NCBI RefSeq assembly: GCF_017315705.1
Contig: NZ_JAFLRF010000004.1
Span: 186,001-250,000 of the forward strand
DNA: 64,000 nucleotides
Direction: 5' to 3'
From: Trinickia mobilis
GTDB taxonomy: Bacteria > Pseudomonadota > Gammaproteobacteria > Burkholderiales > Burkholderiaceae
The translations under genes and the position numbers were made by a program. Of the stretch, positions 52,948-64,000 are shown in pieces. Below the pieces are notes generated by a model. That model searched no databases, was not told where the DNA came from, and worked only from the letters and a program-made list of their open reading frames with translations. Within the stretch, counting starts at the first letter, position 1; every line of letters begins with the position of its first letter.

Positions 52948-54056
52948 CGTGTCGTTTGAGCGAGGATTCGCGTGAGATCGGGCGCCGCGTCGGCGAGCGA
53001 CAAGCGTCGATGACCGTCGCGGCCCGCGACTGTCGTCGCCTGCCAGAGCGCGTCGACGATCGCTTGTTCGACGCTGTCGGCTGCCGCCTGAAAGAGCGGG
53101 TCGAGCCGGGCATCGGCCACACATGGCGGCAAGGCGACGAAGTCCGCTTCGTGCGGCACCGTGTACGCCGTCGAGAACGCCAGCGCGATATCGCCGCTGC
53201 CCTGGCCATACGTCGAGCCGGTGCGCGCAAGACCCGCAGCTGCACGCATCGACAGGCGTTTCAATTGGCGCGCGTCGAGCGCTGCGTCGGTTGCGATCAG
53301 CATGATGATCGAGCCTTGCTCGGGTTTTGCGGCGTCTTCGCGTGCGCGCGGCTCCAAGGCCGCCCGTTCGGCGAGCGCGCGGCCAAGCGGCATGCCGCCG
53401 ATCGACAGCATCGGCAGGCGTCCGAAGTTGGCGAGCACGAGCGCGCCGACGGTATACGCGGCGCTCGCGACCGATACCACGCGCGAAGCCGAACCGATTC
53501 CGCCTTTCAGATCGAAGCAAGACATCCCGCGGCCCGCACCAACCGCACCGCGCGCGAACGTATCGCCCGCCGCCGCGAGCGCGGCGTCGTAGTGCCGCTC
53601 TCGCACGGCAAGCGCTTGAATGTCGTTCAAGTAACCGTCGTTGCATTCGAACACGAGCGGATTGACCGTCGGCCATTCGCGGCCGATCAGCGGATTCGCC
53701 GCAATCGCCGCGCGAATTTGCGCGTGCGCGACGGCGCCGACGCCGAACGTGTTCGTCAACGCGATCGGTGTCTCGAGCACGCCCAGCTCCTCGACCTGCA
53801 CGAGACCGATGCTCTTGCCGAAGCCGTTGATGACCGTCGCCGCCGCCGCAACCTTGTCGCGATAGAGATTGCCGTCATGCGGGCGCACCACGGTCACGCC
53901 TGTTTGAACCGGCCCGTCGTCGAGCGTGCAATGCCCGACGACGACACCCGCCACATCGGCGATCGTGCCGCGCGGCCCGGCAGGCAGCGCGCCCACGTGA
54001 GGCGCAGGCGCGCGCGCGGTTTGCGACACCCCCTCGGTCATCGTGCGCCCGCTCAT
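52944..54056 (-). CDS. dmpA: DmpA-type L-aminopeptidase/D-amidase (P1/S58 family)
   Basis: A 370-residue Ntn-fold aminopeptidase of the P1/S58 family, which matures by self-cleavage before a serine. The cleavage motif is [12 protein letters not shown], with Ser249 very near the Ser250 of the Ochrobactrum enzyme; GIGSASRVV and [12 protein letters not shown] are further family blocks. DmpA releases N-terminal L-amino acids and acts as an amidase on D-residues and beta-linked peptides. It overlaps the permease gene by four bases, placing it firmly in the peptide-import operon. Confidence 0.9.
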   Translation of the reverse strand: MSGRTMTEGVSQTARAPAPHVGALPAGPRGTIADVAGVVVGHCTLDDGPVQTGVTVVRPHDGNLYRDKVAAAATVINGFGKSIGLVQVEELGVLETPIALTNTFGVGAVAHAQIRAAIAANPLIGREWPTVNPLVFECNDGYLNDIQALAVRERHYDAALAAAGDTFARGAVGAGRGMSCFDLKGGIGSASRVVSVASAAYTVGALVLANFGRLPMLSIGGMPLGRALAERAALEPRAREDAAKPEQGSIIMLIATDAALDARQLKRLSMRAAAGLARTGSTYGQGSGDIALAFSTAYTVPHEADFVALPPCVADARLDPLFQAAADSVEQAIVDALWQATTVAGRDGHRRLSLADAAPDLTRILAQTTR

Positions 54057-54976
54057 GACCGGTCCAGCTTCGGATCGAGCGCATCGCGCAGGCCGTCGCC
54101 GAACAGGTTGAACGCGAGCACCGTCAGGAAAATCGCGAGGCTCGGAAAGAGTGCGATATGCGGCGCCGTCACCATGTCGGCGCGCGCTTCGTTGAGCATC
54201 GCGCCCCACTCGGGCATCGGCGGCTGCGCGCCGAGGCCGAGGAACGACAGGCTCGCCGCCGTGATGATCGAGGTGCCGATACGCATCGTGAAGTACACGA
54301 CCACCGACGAGATCGTCCCCGGCAGGATGTGCCGCACGATGATCGTCCAGTCGGACGCGCCGATGCTGCGCGCCGCTTCGACGTACGTGAGGTGCTTGAG
54401 CATCAGCGTGTTGCCGCGCACGAGCCGCGCGAACGCCGGGACGCTGAACACCGCCACCGCACAGATCACGTTGACCATCCCGTTGCCGAGAATCGCGACG
54501 ACGCCGATCGCAAGCAGGATGCCGGGGAACGCGAACAGCACGTCGGCGACGCGCATCGTGATGCGATCCCACCAGCCTTCGTAGTAACCGGCGAGCAGCC
54601 CGAAGAACGTGCCGATCACCGCGCCGATCGCCACCGAGAAGAATCCCGCCGCGAGCGAAATGCGCGTGCCCGCGAGAATGCGGCTGAAGATATCGCGGCC
54701 CAGCGAATCGACGCCGAACCAATGCGCAGCGGACGGGCCCGCGTTGAGCGCGTCGTAGTCGAAGTAGTTCTCGGGATCGTACGGCACGAGATGCGGCGCG
54801 ACGATTGCGCAGATCACGAGCAGCAGCACGAACACGCCGGCGGCAAGCGCCACCGGCTGCTTCTTGAACTTGCGCCAGAACTCGCTCCACGGCGTGCGGA
54901 TCGCGCGTGCTTCGGGCGCGGCGGCGGCCGTGGAGAGGGATTTCACCGCGCCGTCTTGATTGGCTGTTGTATTCAT
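54053..54976 (-). CDS. gsiD: peptide/glutathione ABC permease (GsiD/DppC type)
   Basis: A 307-residue inner-membrane permease of the DppC/GsiD group. It has an N-terminal cytoplasmic stretch, a first helix ([20 protein letters not shown]), the [15 protein letters not shown] motif and the ATPase-contact loop around [20 protein letters not shown]. With the partner permease encoded just before it, this forms the membrane channel of the importer. It overlaps the dmpA-like gene by four bases. Confidence 0.9.
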   Translation of the reverse strand: MNTTANQDGAVKSLSTAAAAPEARAIRTPWSEFWRKFKKQPVALAAGVFVLLLVICAIVAPHLVPYDPENYFDYDALNAGPSAAHWFGVDSLGRDIFSRILAGTRISLAAGFFSVAIGAVIGTFFGLLAGYYEGWWDRITMRVADVLFAFPGILLAIGVVAILGNGMVNVICAVAVFSVPAFARLVRGNTLMLKHLTYVEAARSIGASDWTIIVRHILPGTISSVVVYFTMRIGTSIITAASLSFLGLGAQPPMPEWGAMLNEARADMVTAPHIALFPSLAIFLTVLAFNLFGDGLRDALDPKLDRS

Positions 54977-54983
54977 CGAGACC

Positions 54984-55904
54984 TCACTTGAAGCGGATGG
55001 TCGGATTGATGACGGCGTACAGCACGTCGACGACCAGATTGATGACGATGAATTCGAGCGAGAACAGCAGCACTTCGGCCTGAATCACGGGATAGTCGCG
55101 CATCGAAACGGCATCGACGAGCAGCCGCCCAAGTCCCGGCCAGTTGAACACGGCCTCGACGACGATCGAGCCGCCGAGCAGGAAGCCGAACTGCAGGCCC
55201 ATCATCGTGACGACGGGAATCAGCGCGTTGCGCAGGCAATGCTTCACGACGACGATCGATTCGCGCACGCCCTTCGCGCGCGCGGTCCGCACGAAGTCTT
55301 CGTTCATCACCTCGACGAACGACGCGCGCGTGAAGCGCGCCATCACGGCGGCCACCGCCGCGCCGAGCGTGATCGACGGCAGCACGTAGCTCTTCCACGT
55401 GCCGTCGCCGACGATCGGCAGCCAGCCGAGCTTCACCGAAAAGATTTCCATCAGCAGCATGCCGAGCGCGAACGCAGGAAACGAGATGCCGGAAACCGCC
55501 AGCGTCATGCCGATCCGGTCCGGCCAGCGATTGCGCCACACGGCCGAGACGATGCCGATCGCCATCCCGAACACCGTCGCCCACACCATGCTCACGAGCG
55601 TGAGCATCATCGTCGGCATGAAGCGCTCGCCGATCTCGGTCGCGACCGGGCGCTTGCTGCGCGTCGATACGCCGAAGTCGCCGTGCGCAATGCGGACGAA
55701 GAAGTTCGCGAACTGCGTGGGCAGCGGCTTGTCGAGCCCGAGGTCGGCGCGCACGAGCGCGATCGTGGCGTCGTCGGCCTCGGGGCCCGCCGCAAGACGT
55801 GCGGGGTCGCCCGGCAGCACGTGCACGAACAGGAACACCAGCACGGCGACGATCAAGAGCGTCGGCAAGAGGCCGAAAAGACGCTTGACGAGAAAATTCA
55901 GCAT
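54984..55904 (-). CDS. gsiC: peptide/glutathione ABC permease (GsiC/DppB type)
   Basis: A 306-residue permease of the DppB/GsiC group starting [20 protein letters not shown], with the conserved LPGDPAR segment and the coupling loop [20 protein letters not shown]. Six membrane helices are expected. The second permease gene follows after seven bases. The substrate is a short peptide or glutathione-like compound, judged from the family and the operon. Confidence 0.9.
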   Translation of the reverse strand: MLNFLVKRLFGLLPTLLIVAVLVFLFVHVLPGDPARLAAGPEADDATIALVRADLGLDKPLPTQFANFFVRIAHGDFGVSTRSKRPVATEIGERFMPTMMLTLVSMVWATVFGMAIGIVSAVWRNRWPDRIGMTLAVSGISFPAFALGMLLMEIFSVKLGWLPIVGDGTWKSYVLPSITLGAAVAAVMARFTRASFVEVMNEDFVRTARAKGVRESIVVVKHCLRNALIPVVTMMGLQFGFLLGGSIVVEAVFNWPGLGRLLVDAVSMRDYPVIQAEVLLFSLEFIVINLVVDVLYAVINPTIRFK

Positions 55905-56017
55905 ACGAACGAGTCCGGATCGAGACGCGGTCAGCGTGCGCGCTCGTTGTGCGCGCAACCAAACCGCCCGGCAAGCGCCATCGAACGACGCTGCCCGGCG
56001 GCACCACTGGGCCACCC

Positions 56018-57580
56018 TTACTTGATGGCGATTTCGTCGAAGTTGAACGATCCGTCCGGCATGACGTACGCGCCGGACAGGCGCTTGCTGCGCGCGTAGA
56101 CGATCTTTTCCTGCACGAGGAAGAGCCACGGCGCGTCGGCCCAGATGCGCTTTTGCGCGTCGCCGTAGAGCGCGGCCTTCTGCGTGCGGTCGGTCGTTTC
56201 GAGCGCCTTCGACAAAGCCTGGTCGACGTCCGCGTTCTTGTAGTACGCGGTGTTCTCGAGCCTCGGCGGAAACGACGCGGACGCGAGCAGCGGCGAAATC
56301 GCCCAATCGGCTTCACCCGTCGACGACGACCAGCCGATGTAGTACATCCGCACCGGCGCGCTCGCCGGGTCCGGCGCGCTCTCGACCTTCGCGACGCGCT
56401 GCCCCGCTTCGAGCGCCTGCACCTGCGCCTTGACGCCGACTTGCGCGAGCTGCTGCTGGATGAACTGGATCGCCTTTTGCGAGGTCGTGTTGTCGTACGC
56501 CGACCAGAGCGTCGTCTCGAAGCCGTTGGGATAGCCCGCTTCCTTCAGGAGCGCGCGCGCCTTCGCCGGATCGTACGGCCACGGGCCGAGCTTCACCGAA
56601 TAGTCGACACCTTGCGGCACGACGCCGTCAGAAGGCGTTGCGAAACCGGAGAACGCGACCTTCGCAAGTGCGTCCTTGTTGATCGCGTAGTTCAGCGCTT
56701 CACGCACCTTCGGATTGTCGAACGGCTTTTGCATCGTATTCAGGCTCACGTAGCGCTGAATGATCGACGGCACCGAAATCAGATCGACCTTCGGGCTCGC
56801 CTTCAGCACGCCCGCCTGCTCAAACGGAATCTGGAACGCGAAGTCGGCTTCGCCCGTCTGCATCAGCGCGGCGCGCGTGTTGTTGTCGACCACCGGCTTC
56901 CAGTCGATCGCGTCGATCTTCGGGTAGCCCTTCTTCCAGTAGCCGTCGAATTTCTTCACCTTCAGATCGTCGGTCTGCTTCCATTCGACCAGCTCGAACG
57001 GGCCCGTGCCGACCGGATGGAACGCGATGTCCTTGCCCCACTTCTTGAGCGCAGTCGGCGAGATCATCACCGCCGACGGATGCGCGAGCACGTTGATGAA
57101 TGCGGAGAACGGCGTCTTCAGCGTCACGCGCACCGTGTAAGGATCGACCACCTCGGTCTTCTCGATGCGGTTGAACAAGTTGTAGCGCTTCAGCTTGTTC
57201 GCCGGATCGGTGATGCGGTCGAAGTTCGCCTTCACCGCCGCCGCGTTGAAGTCCGTGCCGTCCTGGAACTTGACGCCCTGGCGCAGCTTGAACGTATAGA
57301 CGCGCGCGTCGGGACTCGACTCGTAGCTCGTCGCGAGCACGTCGACGAGCTTCATGTCCTTGTCGAAGCCGAAGAGGCCCTGGTAGAACGACTTCGCGAC
57401 CGCTATCGACAGCGTGTCGTTCGCGTCGTACGGATCGAGCGTCGTGAAAGTCGACGCGACCGCCATCACGGCCTGCTGCTCGGCATGCGCCGGGCCTCCC
57501 GCGGCGAGCGCGAACACGCACACGCCGCCGGCGATCAGGGCTCGCAAGCGGAACTTGGAAGATGAGAGAGACGACGTCAT
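56018..57580 (-). CDS. gsiB: peptide/glutathione ABC binding protein (GsiB type)
   Basis: A 520-residue periplasmic binding protein of the SBP_bac_5 family. The signal peptide ([19 protein letters not shown] to AHA) is followed by [15 protein letters not shown] and [20 protein letters not shown], which are typical of GsiB/DppA solute binders. It captures the peptide and delivers it to the membrane channel. It is encoded between the ATPase gene and the permease genes, as in gsi operons. Confidence 0.9.
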   Translation of the reverse strand: MTSSLSSSKFRLRALIAGGVCVFALAAGGPAHAEQQAVMAVASTFTTLDPYDANDTLSIAVAKSFYQGLFGFDKDMKLVDVLATSYESSPDARVYTFKLRQGVKFQDGTDFNAAAVKANFDRITDPANKLKRYNLFNRIEKTEVVDPYTVRVTLKTPFSAFINVLAHPSAVMISPTALKKWGKDIAFHPVGTGPFELVEWKQTDDLKVKKFDGYWKKGYPKIDAIDWKPVVDNNTRAALMQTGEADFAFQIPFEQAGVLKASPKVDLISVPSIIQRYVSLNTMQKPFDNPKVREALNYAINKDALAKVAFSGFATPSDGVVPQGVDYSVKLGPWPYDPAKARALLKEAGYPNGFETTLWSAYDNTTSQKAIQFIQQQLAQVGVKAQVQALEAGQRVAKVESAPDPASAPVRMYYIGWSSSTGEADWAISPLLASASFPPRLENTAYYKNADVDQALSKALETTDRTQKAALYGDAQKRIWADAPWLFLVQEKIVYARSKRLSGAYVMPDGSFNFDEIAIK

Positions 57581-57658
57581 GCCTTGGGCTCCTTGTGGTC
57601 TATCAACGTAACGCGCCGCGCAGGTCCGGCGGCTGCCATTCGTGGGTGAAATCGGTTC

Positions 57659-59632
<1,974 letters not shown>

Positions 59633-59697
59633 GATCGATTCCTCGTCCTGGTCGTTTGGCGCTTGGGTTTAGTGCCTGTTGTGCTCGCGAGCCGCGC

Positions 59698-60681
59698 TCA
59701 TCGATAGATCGCGGTCACGGGCGCCTCGCCCACGCGCGCGAAGCCGCGGTACATCCCTTCGGTATTGAACGGCAGCGCGACGTTGCCGTGCTTGTCGACG
59801 GCGATGAGGCCGCCGCGTCCGTCGATGCGCGGCAGTTTGTTCATCACGACGTCGGCGGCAGCGGCCTCGAGCGAGATACCGCGATATTCCATCTGCGCGG
59901 CCACGTCGTACGCGGCGACCATCCGCATGAACATCTCGCCGCTGCCCGTGGTCGAGACGGCGCAAGTCGCGTCGTTCGCGTAGCAGCCCGCGCCGATCAG
60001 CGGCGTATCGCCGACGCGGCCAGGCTCTTTGTTCGTGATGCCGCCCGTCGACGTCGCGGCGGCGAGGTGGCCGTGCAGATCGAGCGCGACCGCGCCGACA
60101 GTGCCGAACTTGCGGTTCGGATCGATGGGTTCGTGCGGGATGCCTTCTGCATCGGCGCGCGCCGCGAGCGTGGCGGCATCGTGATCGAGCAGCGCCTTCC
60201 CGGCTTCGCGCGCCATTTGCCATTGCCGATAGCGCGCGTCGGTATGGAAATACGACGGGTCGGCCATTTCGAGCCCTTGCTTCTCGGCAAACGCTTCGGC
60301 GCCGGCGCCCGCGAACATCAAGTGCTCGCTCTGCTCCATCACGCGACGCGCGGCCAGGACCGGATTCTTCACGCGCTTCAAGCCGCACACGGCGCCCGCT
60401 TCGAGCGTGCGGCCGTCCATGATCGAAGCGTCGAGTTCATGCGTGCCGTCGGACGTGAAGACCGCTCCGTGCCCGGCGTTGAAGAGCGGACAGTCTTCGA
60501 GCAGGCGCACGGCGACGCTCACTGCATCGAGCGCGCTGCCGCCATCGGCGAGCACACGCTGGCCGGCGGCGAGCACATCGTTGAGCGCCGCGTGATACGA
60601 CTGTTCGGCGGCTGGATCCATCGCGGCGCGCAGGATCGTGCCTGCGCCTCCATGGATGGCGAGAACGGCGGTGCGAGTCAT
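59698..60681 (-). CDS. iaaA: isoaspartyl peptidase/plant-type L-asparaginase
   Basis: A 327-residue Ntn hydrolase of the IaaA family. It starts with the typical AVLAIHGGAGTI, and the self-processing site is at KFGTVGAVALD with Thr194 as the new N-terminal nucleophile of the beta subunit; GRVGDTPLIGAGCYAND is also conserved. It cleaves isoaspartyl (beta-Asp) dipeptides and L-asparagine. It is the second gene of the operon; its start overlaps the regulator stop by four bases. In E. coli, iaaA likewise precedes gsiABCD. Confidence 0.94.
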   Translation of the reverse strand: MTRTAVLAIHGGAGTILRAAMDPAAEQSYHAALNDVLAAGQRVLADGGSALDAVSVAVRLLEDCPLFNAGHGAVFTSDGTHELDASIMDGRTLEAGAVCGLKRVKNPVLAARRVMEQSEHLMFAGAGAEAFAEKQGLEMADPSYFHTDARYRQWQMAREAGKALLDHDAATLAARADAEGIPHEPIDPNRKFGTVGAVALDLHGHLAAATSTGGITNKEPGRVGDTPLIGAGCYANDATCAVSTTGSGEMFMRMVAAYDVAAQMEYRGISLEAAAADVVMNKLPRIDGRGGLIAVDKHGNVALPFNTEGMYRGFARVGEAPVTAIYR

Positions 60682-61637
60682 GGTTTTTTCGAACCTTTGG
60701 AAAGACGGGATTTCTGCGGCATGCCGGCCACAGCCGGTTCGGACGCCGCGCGCGGCTTCGTGAGCCACGGCAGCACGAATTCGGTCATCTCGGCCGCGGC
60801 CTTGACGGAGCGCGTCTTGCGGTGCGCGACCGCATCGCAGAGCGCCTCGATCACGGCGAGCACCGACGCATCGCAATTCGCCGCGAGGCGCCGCTCGGCC
60901 CGAACGTATAGCGCAAGGTGCGCGAACTGCGCGAGCGGCGAATCGACGCTGTCGGTCAGCGCGAGCACGCGCGCGCCGAGCCCCGCGGCGCGCGAAGCGA
61001 GCGCGATCGTATCGTCGACATAGCGCGGAAACGCGATGGCGATGACGAGATCGCCGGCATTCGCGTTGAAGAGGCGCCGCGCCGCGTGCGTGGGGCCGCC
61101 GATCAACGCAAGCGATTCGACGTTCTCGTGATAAGGCGCGAGGCCGTGCTCCATCAGCCCGGCGAGGAAGGCGCTCGAGCCGTAGCCGAGCACGAACACG
61201 CGGCGCGCGGCGAGGATCGCTTCGACGGCGGCCTCGGCGCTCGCCGCATCGATCGTGCTTTTCGTGGCGCGCAGATTGGCGATGGCTTGATCGAGCGACG
61301 CGCCGAGCAATTCGCCGCCGCCCGCAGGCGATTCCTGCGCGCTGCGCAGGCGCTCGACCGGCGCGAGCGTGGCTTCGAAGCCGCGCACGAGCGCTTCGCG
61401 AAACGCCGGGTAGCCATCGAAACCGAGCGCGCGCGCAAAGCGATTGGCGCTCGCGACCGATGCGCCGATGGCGTTCGCCAGTTCGTCGATGCGCATCGTC
61501 GCCGCGCGAAACAGGTTGGCCTGCACGTACTCGCCCATGCGCCGGTGAATCGGCGTGAGGTTCGGCATCGCAGCGGAAATGCGCGCGGAAATCGTCTGTT
61601 CGACGGGCGGCGGCTGCGTGGAAGCGTGACGGGCCAT
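60678..61637 (-). CDS. RpiR/MurR-family regulator of the peptide operon
   Basis: A 319-residue regulator with an N-terminal RpiR helix-turn-helix (MRIDELANAIGASVASANRF) and a C-terminal SIS domain (VFVLGYGSSAFLAGLMEHGL, IAIAFPRYVDDTIALASRAA) that usually binds a phosphosugar. It is the first gene of the operon and is translationally coupled to iaaA. An extended AT-rich inverted repeat lies 55-100 bases upstream. A SIS-domain regulator over peptide genes suggests a murein-derived signal, which is inference. Confidence 0.9.
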   Translation of the reverse strand: MARHASTQPPPVEQTISARISAAMPNLTPIHRRMGEYVQANLFRAATMRIDELANAIGASVASANRFARALGFDGYPAFREALVRGFEATLAPVERLRSAQESPAGGGELLGASLDQAIANLRATKSTIDAASAEAAVEAILAARRVFVLGYGSSAFLAGLMEHGLAPYHENVESLALIGGPTHAARRLFNANAGDLVIAIAFPRYVDDTIALASRAAGLGARVLALTDSVDSPLAQFAHLALYVRAERRLAANCDASVLAVIEALCDAVAHRKTRSVKAAAEMTEFVLPWLTKPRAASEPAVAGMPQKSRLSKGSKKP

Positions 61638-61691
61638 GCGGTTCAACAGGAGCGTTGGCTGAAGTGGGGACGGAAAACTTTCAATCGGTAA

Positions 61692-61737
61692 TGAAAGTAT
61701 ATTTACACAAAAATTTTATTAGAAAAATATATTTTCA
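61692..61737. promoter_or_regulatory. AT-rich inverted repeat, likely RpiR operator/promoter
   Basis: TGAAAGTATATTT (61692-61704) and AAATATATTTTCA (61725-61737) pair at 12 of 13 positions across a 20-base spacer. The TGAAA...TTTCA ends are typical of RpiR-family sites. It lies upstream of the whole peptide operon. Confidence 0.7.
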
Positions 61738-61904
61738 TAGAATGCGGGTTTTCTCCAATCCCGCCATGCGTATGCACAAACGGGGCCTTCCCGTAGCCGC
61801 TTGGTTCCTGGCGGGCGGCCCGCCGCAGAGATCGATTAGAATCCCCGGCTTACTTGAACTCCGCAGTGACTTGCCGTCTGCGGACCTCACCAGGAGGCGA
61901 TATC

Positions 61905-62759
61905 GTGCAAGACCTTCTCGCTCACCTTCATCCGGACCGCTGGACCTTCCTGTGGAACGCGCTCTCGACGTTCTCGATCAATGCCTGCACCGCGGTACTG
62001 GTGCTCTGCATCGGCTGGTGGATATCGACGCGCGTCGGCCGTTGGCTCAATCGCGTGCTGGCCAATCAAGCGCGCGTGGACACGACGCTGCGCCCGATCG
62101 TCTGCGACGCCAGCGTCTGGAGCATCCGCATCGTCGCGATCGTCGGCGCGCTCTCGCAGCTCGGCATCCAGACCGCCAGCATCGTCGCGGTGCTCGGCGC
62201 GGCCGGCCTGGCAATCGGTCTTGCGCTGCAAGGCACGATGCAGAACATCGCGGCCGGCATCATGCTGCTGCTCCTGCGTCCGTTCAAGGTCGGCGACTAC
62301 ATCGACGGAGGCGGGGCAACGGTGGCCGGCACCGTCGAGGAGATCAGCCTGTTCACGACACGCCTCACGAAACCCGACGGCATCTGCGAATACGTGCCGA
62401 ACAGCGCGCTGTGGAGCAATTCGATCCGCAACTACACGCGCAACCCCACTCGCCGGCTCGATCTCGAAGTGGAAGTGTCGGTGCGCGACGACGTCAATCG
62501 CGCGCTCGAAGCATTGCGCGGGCTCGCCGAGAGCGAGCCCGCCGCGTTGAAGGATCCCGCGCCGCAAGTCATGGTGCTCCGCTTCGACGACAGCACGGCC
62601 GTCCTCAACATTCGCGTCTGGTCGAGCATCGACACCTTCTGGGACATGCGCTGGAATCTCGCGCGCAAGGTCCGCAAGACGCTCGCCGACGCACAGTGCT
62701 CGTGGCCGATCCGCACCCGCGAGCTCCATATCGTGCAGAGCACGCAGGAGTCGCGGTAA
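61905..62759 (+). CDS. MscS-type small-conductance mechanosensitive channel
   Basis: A 284-residue MscS-family channel. The GTG at 61905 follows AGGAGG by eight bases. Three membrane helices, a pore helix AAGLAIGLALQGTMQNIAAG and the beta-domain entry RPFKVGDYIDGGG are clear, and the vestibule domain ends near ELHIVQSTQ. It releases solutes when membrane tension rises. It is a single gene divergent from the peptide operon; length is close to E. coli MscS. Confidence 0.92.
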   Translation: MQDLLAHLHPDRWTFLWNALSTFSINACTAVLVLCIGWWISTRVGRWLNRVLANQARVDTTLRPIVCDASVWSIRIVAIVGALSQLGIQTASIVAVLGAAGLAIGLALQGTMQNIAAGIMLLLLRPFKVGDYIDGGGATVAGTVEEISLFTTRLTKPDGICEYVPNSALWSNSIRNYTRNPTRRLDLEVEVSVRDDVNRALEALRGLAESEPAALKDPAPQVMVLRFDDSTAVLNIRVWSSIDTFWDMRWNLARKVRKTLADAQCSWPIRTRELHIVQSTQESR

Positions 62760-62901
62760 CGCGGGCTAGGCGCGGATGCCGCAATCGGCTTGACCGGGTT
62801 TGCGCTCGGCGTTCCAAAGCCAAGAGAATCGTATGACCCTGATGCGATCGGTCTGGATTGGCCGGCCCATGCTTCCAATCGACAAGGCAAGCGCGGACGG
62901 A

Positions 62902-64000
62902 TCACCGCGCGAGCAAACACCCCCTGAAACGCAGCACCATTTTGCAACCGGGCTGGTTGTCGTGAATTTCCACGTCCGCGTCATGGACGCGCGCAATAGC
63001 CGCGACGAGACTCAAGCCGAGGCCATGCCCGGCGGTTGCACGCGCACGCTGACTCGGGCCGCGATAGAACGGACGCAGCACGGCTTCGCGCTCGCCGACT
63101 TCGATGCCGGGGCCCGAGTCTGCAACGTGCAAGACCGGTTGTCCTGCATTGATGCCCGCTTCGAGCGTAATCATGCCCCCGCTGGGCGTGAATTTGAGCG
63201 CGTTATCGAGCAGGTTTTCAATCGCGCCGAACAGCAGGTCGACGTCGCCGTGCACTTTCACGGATTCCGGCGCACGCACGAAGATCGACAAGCCACGATT
63301 GTCCGCCACCGGCTCGTACAACTCGACGACATCACGCAAGACCGTGTCCAGCGACACATCGCCAAAGCTCGCGCGCCTGCCGTCGGCTTCGATTTCCGCA
63401 ATTCGGAGCAGCGCCGTAAAGCGATTCAGCACGACGTCCGATTGCAGGATGGCGGCGTCGACGGCGTCTTCATAGTCGGTCACGGTCTCAGAGCGGCGCC
63501 GCGCGCGTTCGAGGCCCGCACGCAGATGCGTCATCGGCGTACGCAAGTCATGTGCGATGCCCGCGCACACGCCGCGTACCTCGGCAACGAGCCGCTCGAT
63601 TTCGTCGAGCATCGTATTGACGATTCCGGCCAGGCGATCCAGGTCGTGATGCGTGCCGCGCGTCGGCAAGCGGTGGCTCAGCTGCCCCGCCATGATCTCG
63701 CGCCCGGTCAGGCTGATCGCTCTGATACGGCGGTTCGACATCACGTTGAGCGCCGCGCCGCACCCCACTGCAAGAACGATCGTCAGCGTCAGGCCGACGC
63801 AGAGCATGTTCACGAGCGTGCGATCGAAGCTGCGTGTTTCGTCAATCGAGTGGCCCACGACAATGCGCAGACCGCCGCGCGTCGGCACGATGATGCCGCG
63901 ATAATGCGCGTCTTTAATGCGATTGCCGTCACGTATCGTCTGATCGTAGTCGAACGGCTTGCCGTCGCGGGCGTCAGGCAGCACGGGGATATTGCCTGCG
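62902..64000 (-). CDS. sensor histidine kinase, 5' end beyond the window
   Basis: About 365 residues of a membrane kinase; the N-terminus lies past the right edge. Visible are the end of a periplasmic sensor domain, a membrane helix (LVNMLCVGLTLTIVLAVGCG), a HAMP segment, the phosphoacceptor in GIAHDLRTPMTHLRAGLERA, N-box ENLLDNALKF and G-boxes DSGPGIEV and GHGLGLSLVAAI. The response-regulator gene would be expected further right. The signal is unknown. Confidence 0.9.
   Translation of the reverse strand, partial: AGNIPVLPDARDGKPFDYDQTIRDGNRIKDAHYRGIIVPTRGGLRIVVGHSIDETRSFDRTLVNMLCVGLTLTIVLAVGCGAALNVMSNRRIRAISLTGREIMAGQLSHRLPTRGTHHDLDRLAGIVNTMLDEIERLVAEVRGVCAGIAHDLRTPMTHLRAGLERARRRSETVTDYEDAVDAAILQSDVVLNRFTALLRIAEIEADGRRASFGDVSLDTVLRDVVELYEPVADNRGLSIFVRAPESVKVHGDVDLLFGAIENLLDNALKFTPSGGMITLEAGINAGQPVLHVADSGPGIEVGEREAVLRPFYRGPSQRARATAGHGLGLSLVAAIARVHDADVEIHDNQPGCKMVLRFRGCLLAR

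Overview
The window reads as chromosomal DNA of a Burkholderiaceae bacterium (Paraburkholderia, Caballeronia, Trinickia or a close relative). This rests on high-GC coding with many long antisense open frames, a Burkholderia-type porin, NodT/RND efflux genes, a gsi-like peptide operon and a family-typical GC-rich intergenic hairpin repeat. No rRNA, tRNA, CRISPR array or intact insertion sequence was seen.

From 1 to about 19.4 kb the DNA looks like an accessory catabolic island, with visibly lower GC and degraded flanks (IS66, H-NS-like and chemotaxis-receptor remnants at 2.9-4.3 kb; a hydrolase remnant at 19.4 kb). Its core is a catabolic cluster. A six-gene minus-strand operon encodes an intradiol ring-cleavage dioxygenase, an SDR, a beta-keto acid cleavage enzyme (BKACE), a gamma-carbonic-anhydrase-like protein, an MDR oxidoreductase and a cupin. 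Around it lie a signal-less NMT1-like binding protein, a RidA-family protein, an aromatic-acid MFS transporter, a porin, a LacI-type regulator, an aldehyde dehydrogenase and an amidohydrolase. Six identical perfect palindromes (TGCAATCGATTGCA) and one degenerate copy lie in the three control regions of this cluster and were seen nowhere else. The LacI protein and these operators appear to define one self-contained regulon for uptake and degradation of an aromatic or N-containing compound.

From 19.5 to 29.1 kb are a secreted phosphoesterase, a large SAM-adenylate cyclase-ATPase-TPR protein divergent from a SulP transporter that ends in a cyclic-nucleotide-binding domain (a possible local cAMP circuit), and a succinate-semialdehyde-type dehydrogenase. 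From 29.1 to 30.8 kb is a small AT-richer patch of short and broken genes. From 30.85 to 37.6 kb are Kup, a two-component system, ChrA, and a dmeF/dmeR metal efflux pair with a recognisable operator.

From 38 to 49.5 kb are a zinc-ribbon/Pro-Ala-rich membrane protein, a PQ-loop-like membrane protein, a DUF4410-type lipoprotein, and an RND efflux operon (OMP-MFP-RND) followed by its likely two-component regulators. From 49.6 to 52.1 kb are an EF-hand-like small protein and an AbiE type IV toxin-antitoxin pair with a repeat-rich promoter. From 52.1 to 61.6 kb a single long operon (RpiR regulator, isoaspartyl peptidase, gsi-like ABC importer, DmpA, DppA) appears dedicated to import and breakdown of unusual peptides. 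The window ends with an MscS channel and a sensor kinase cut by the right edge.
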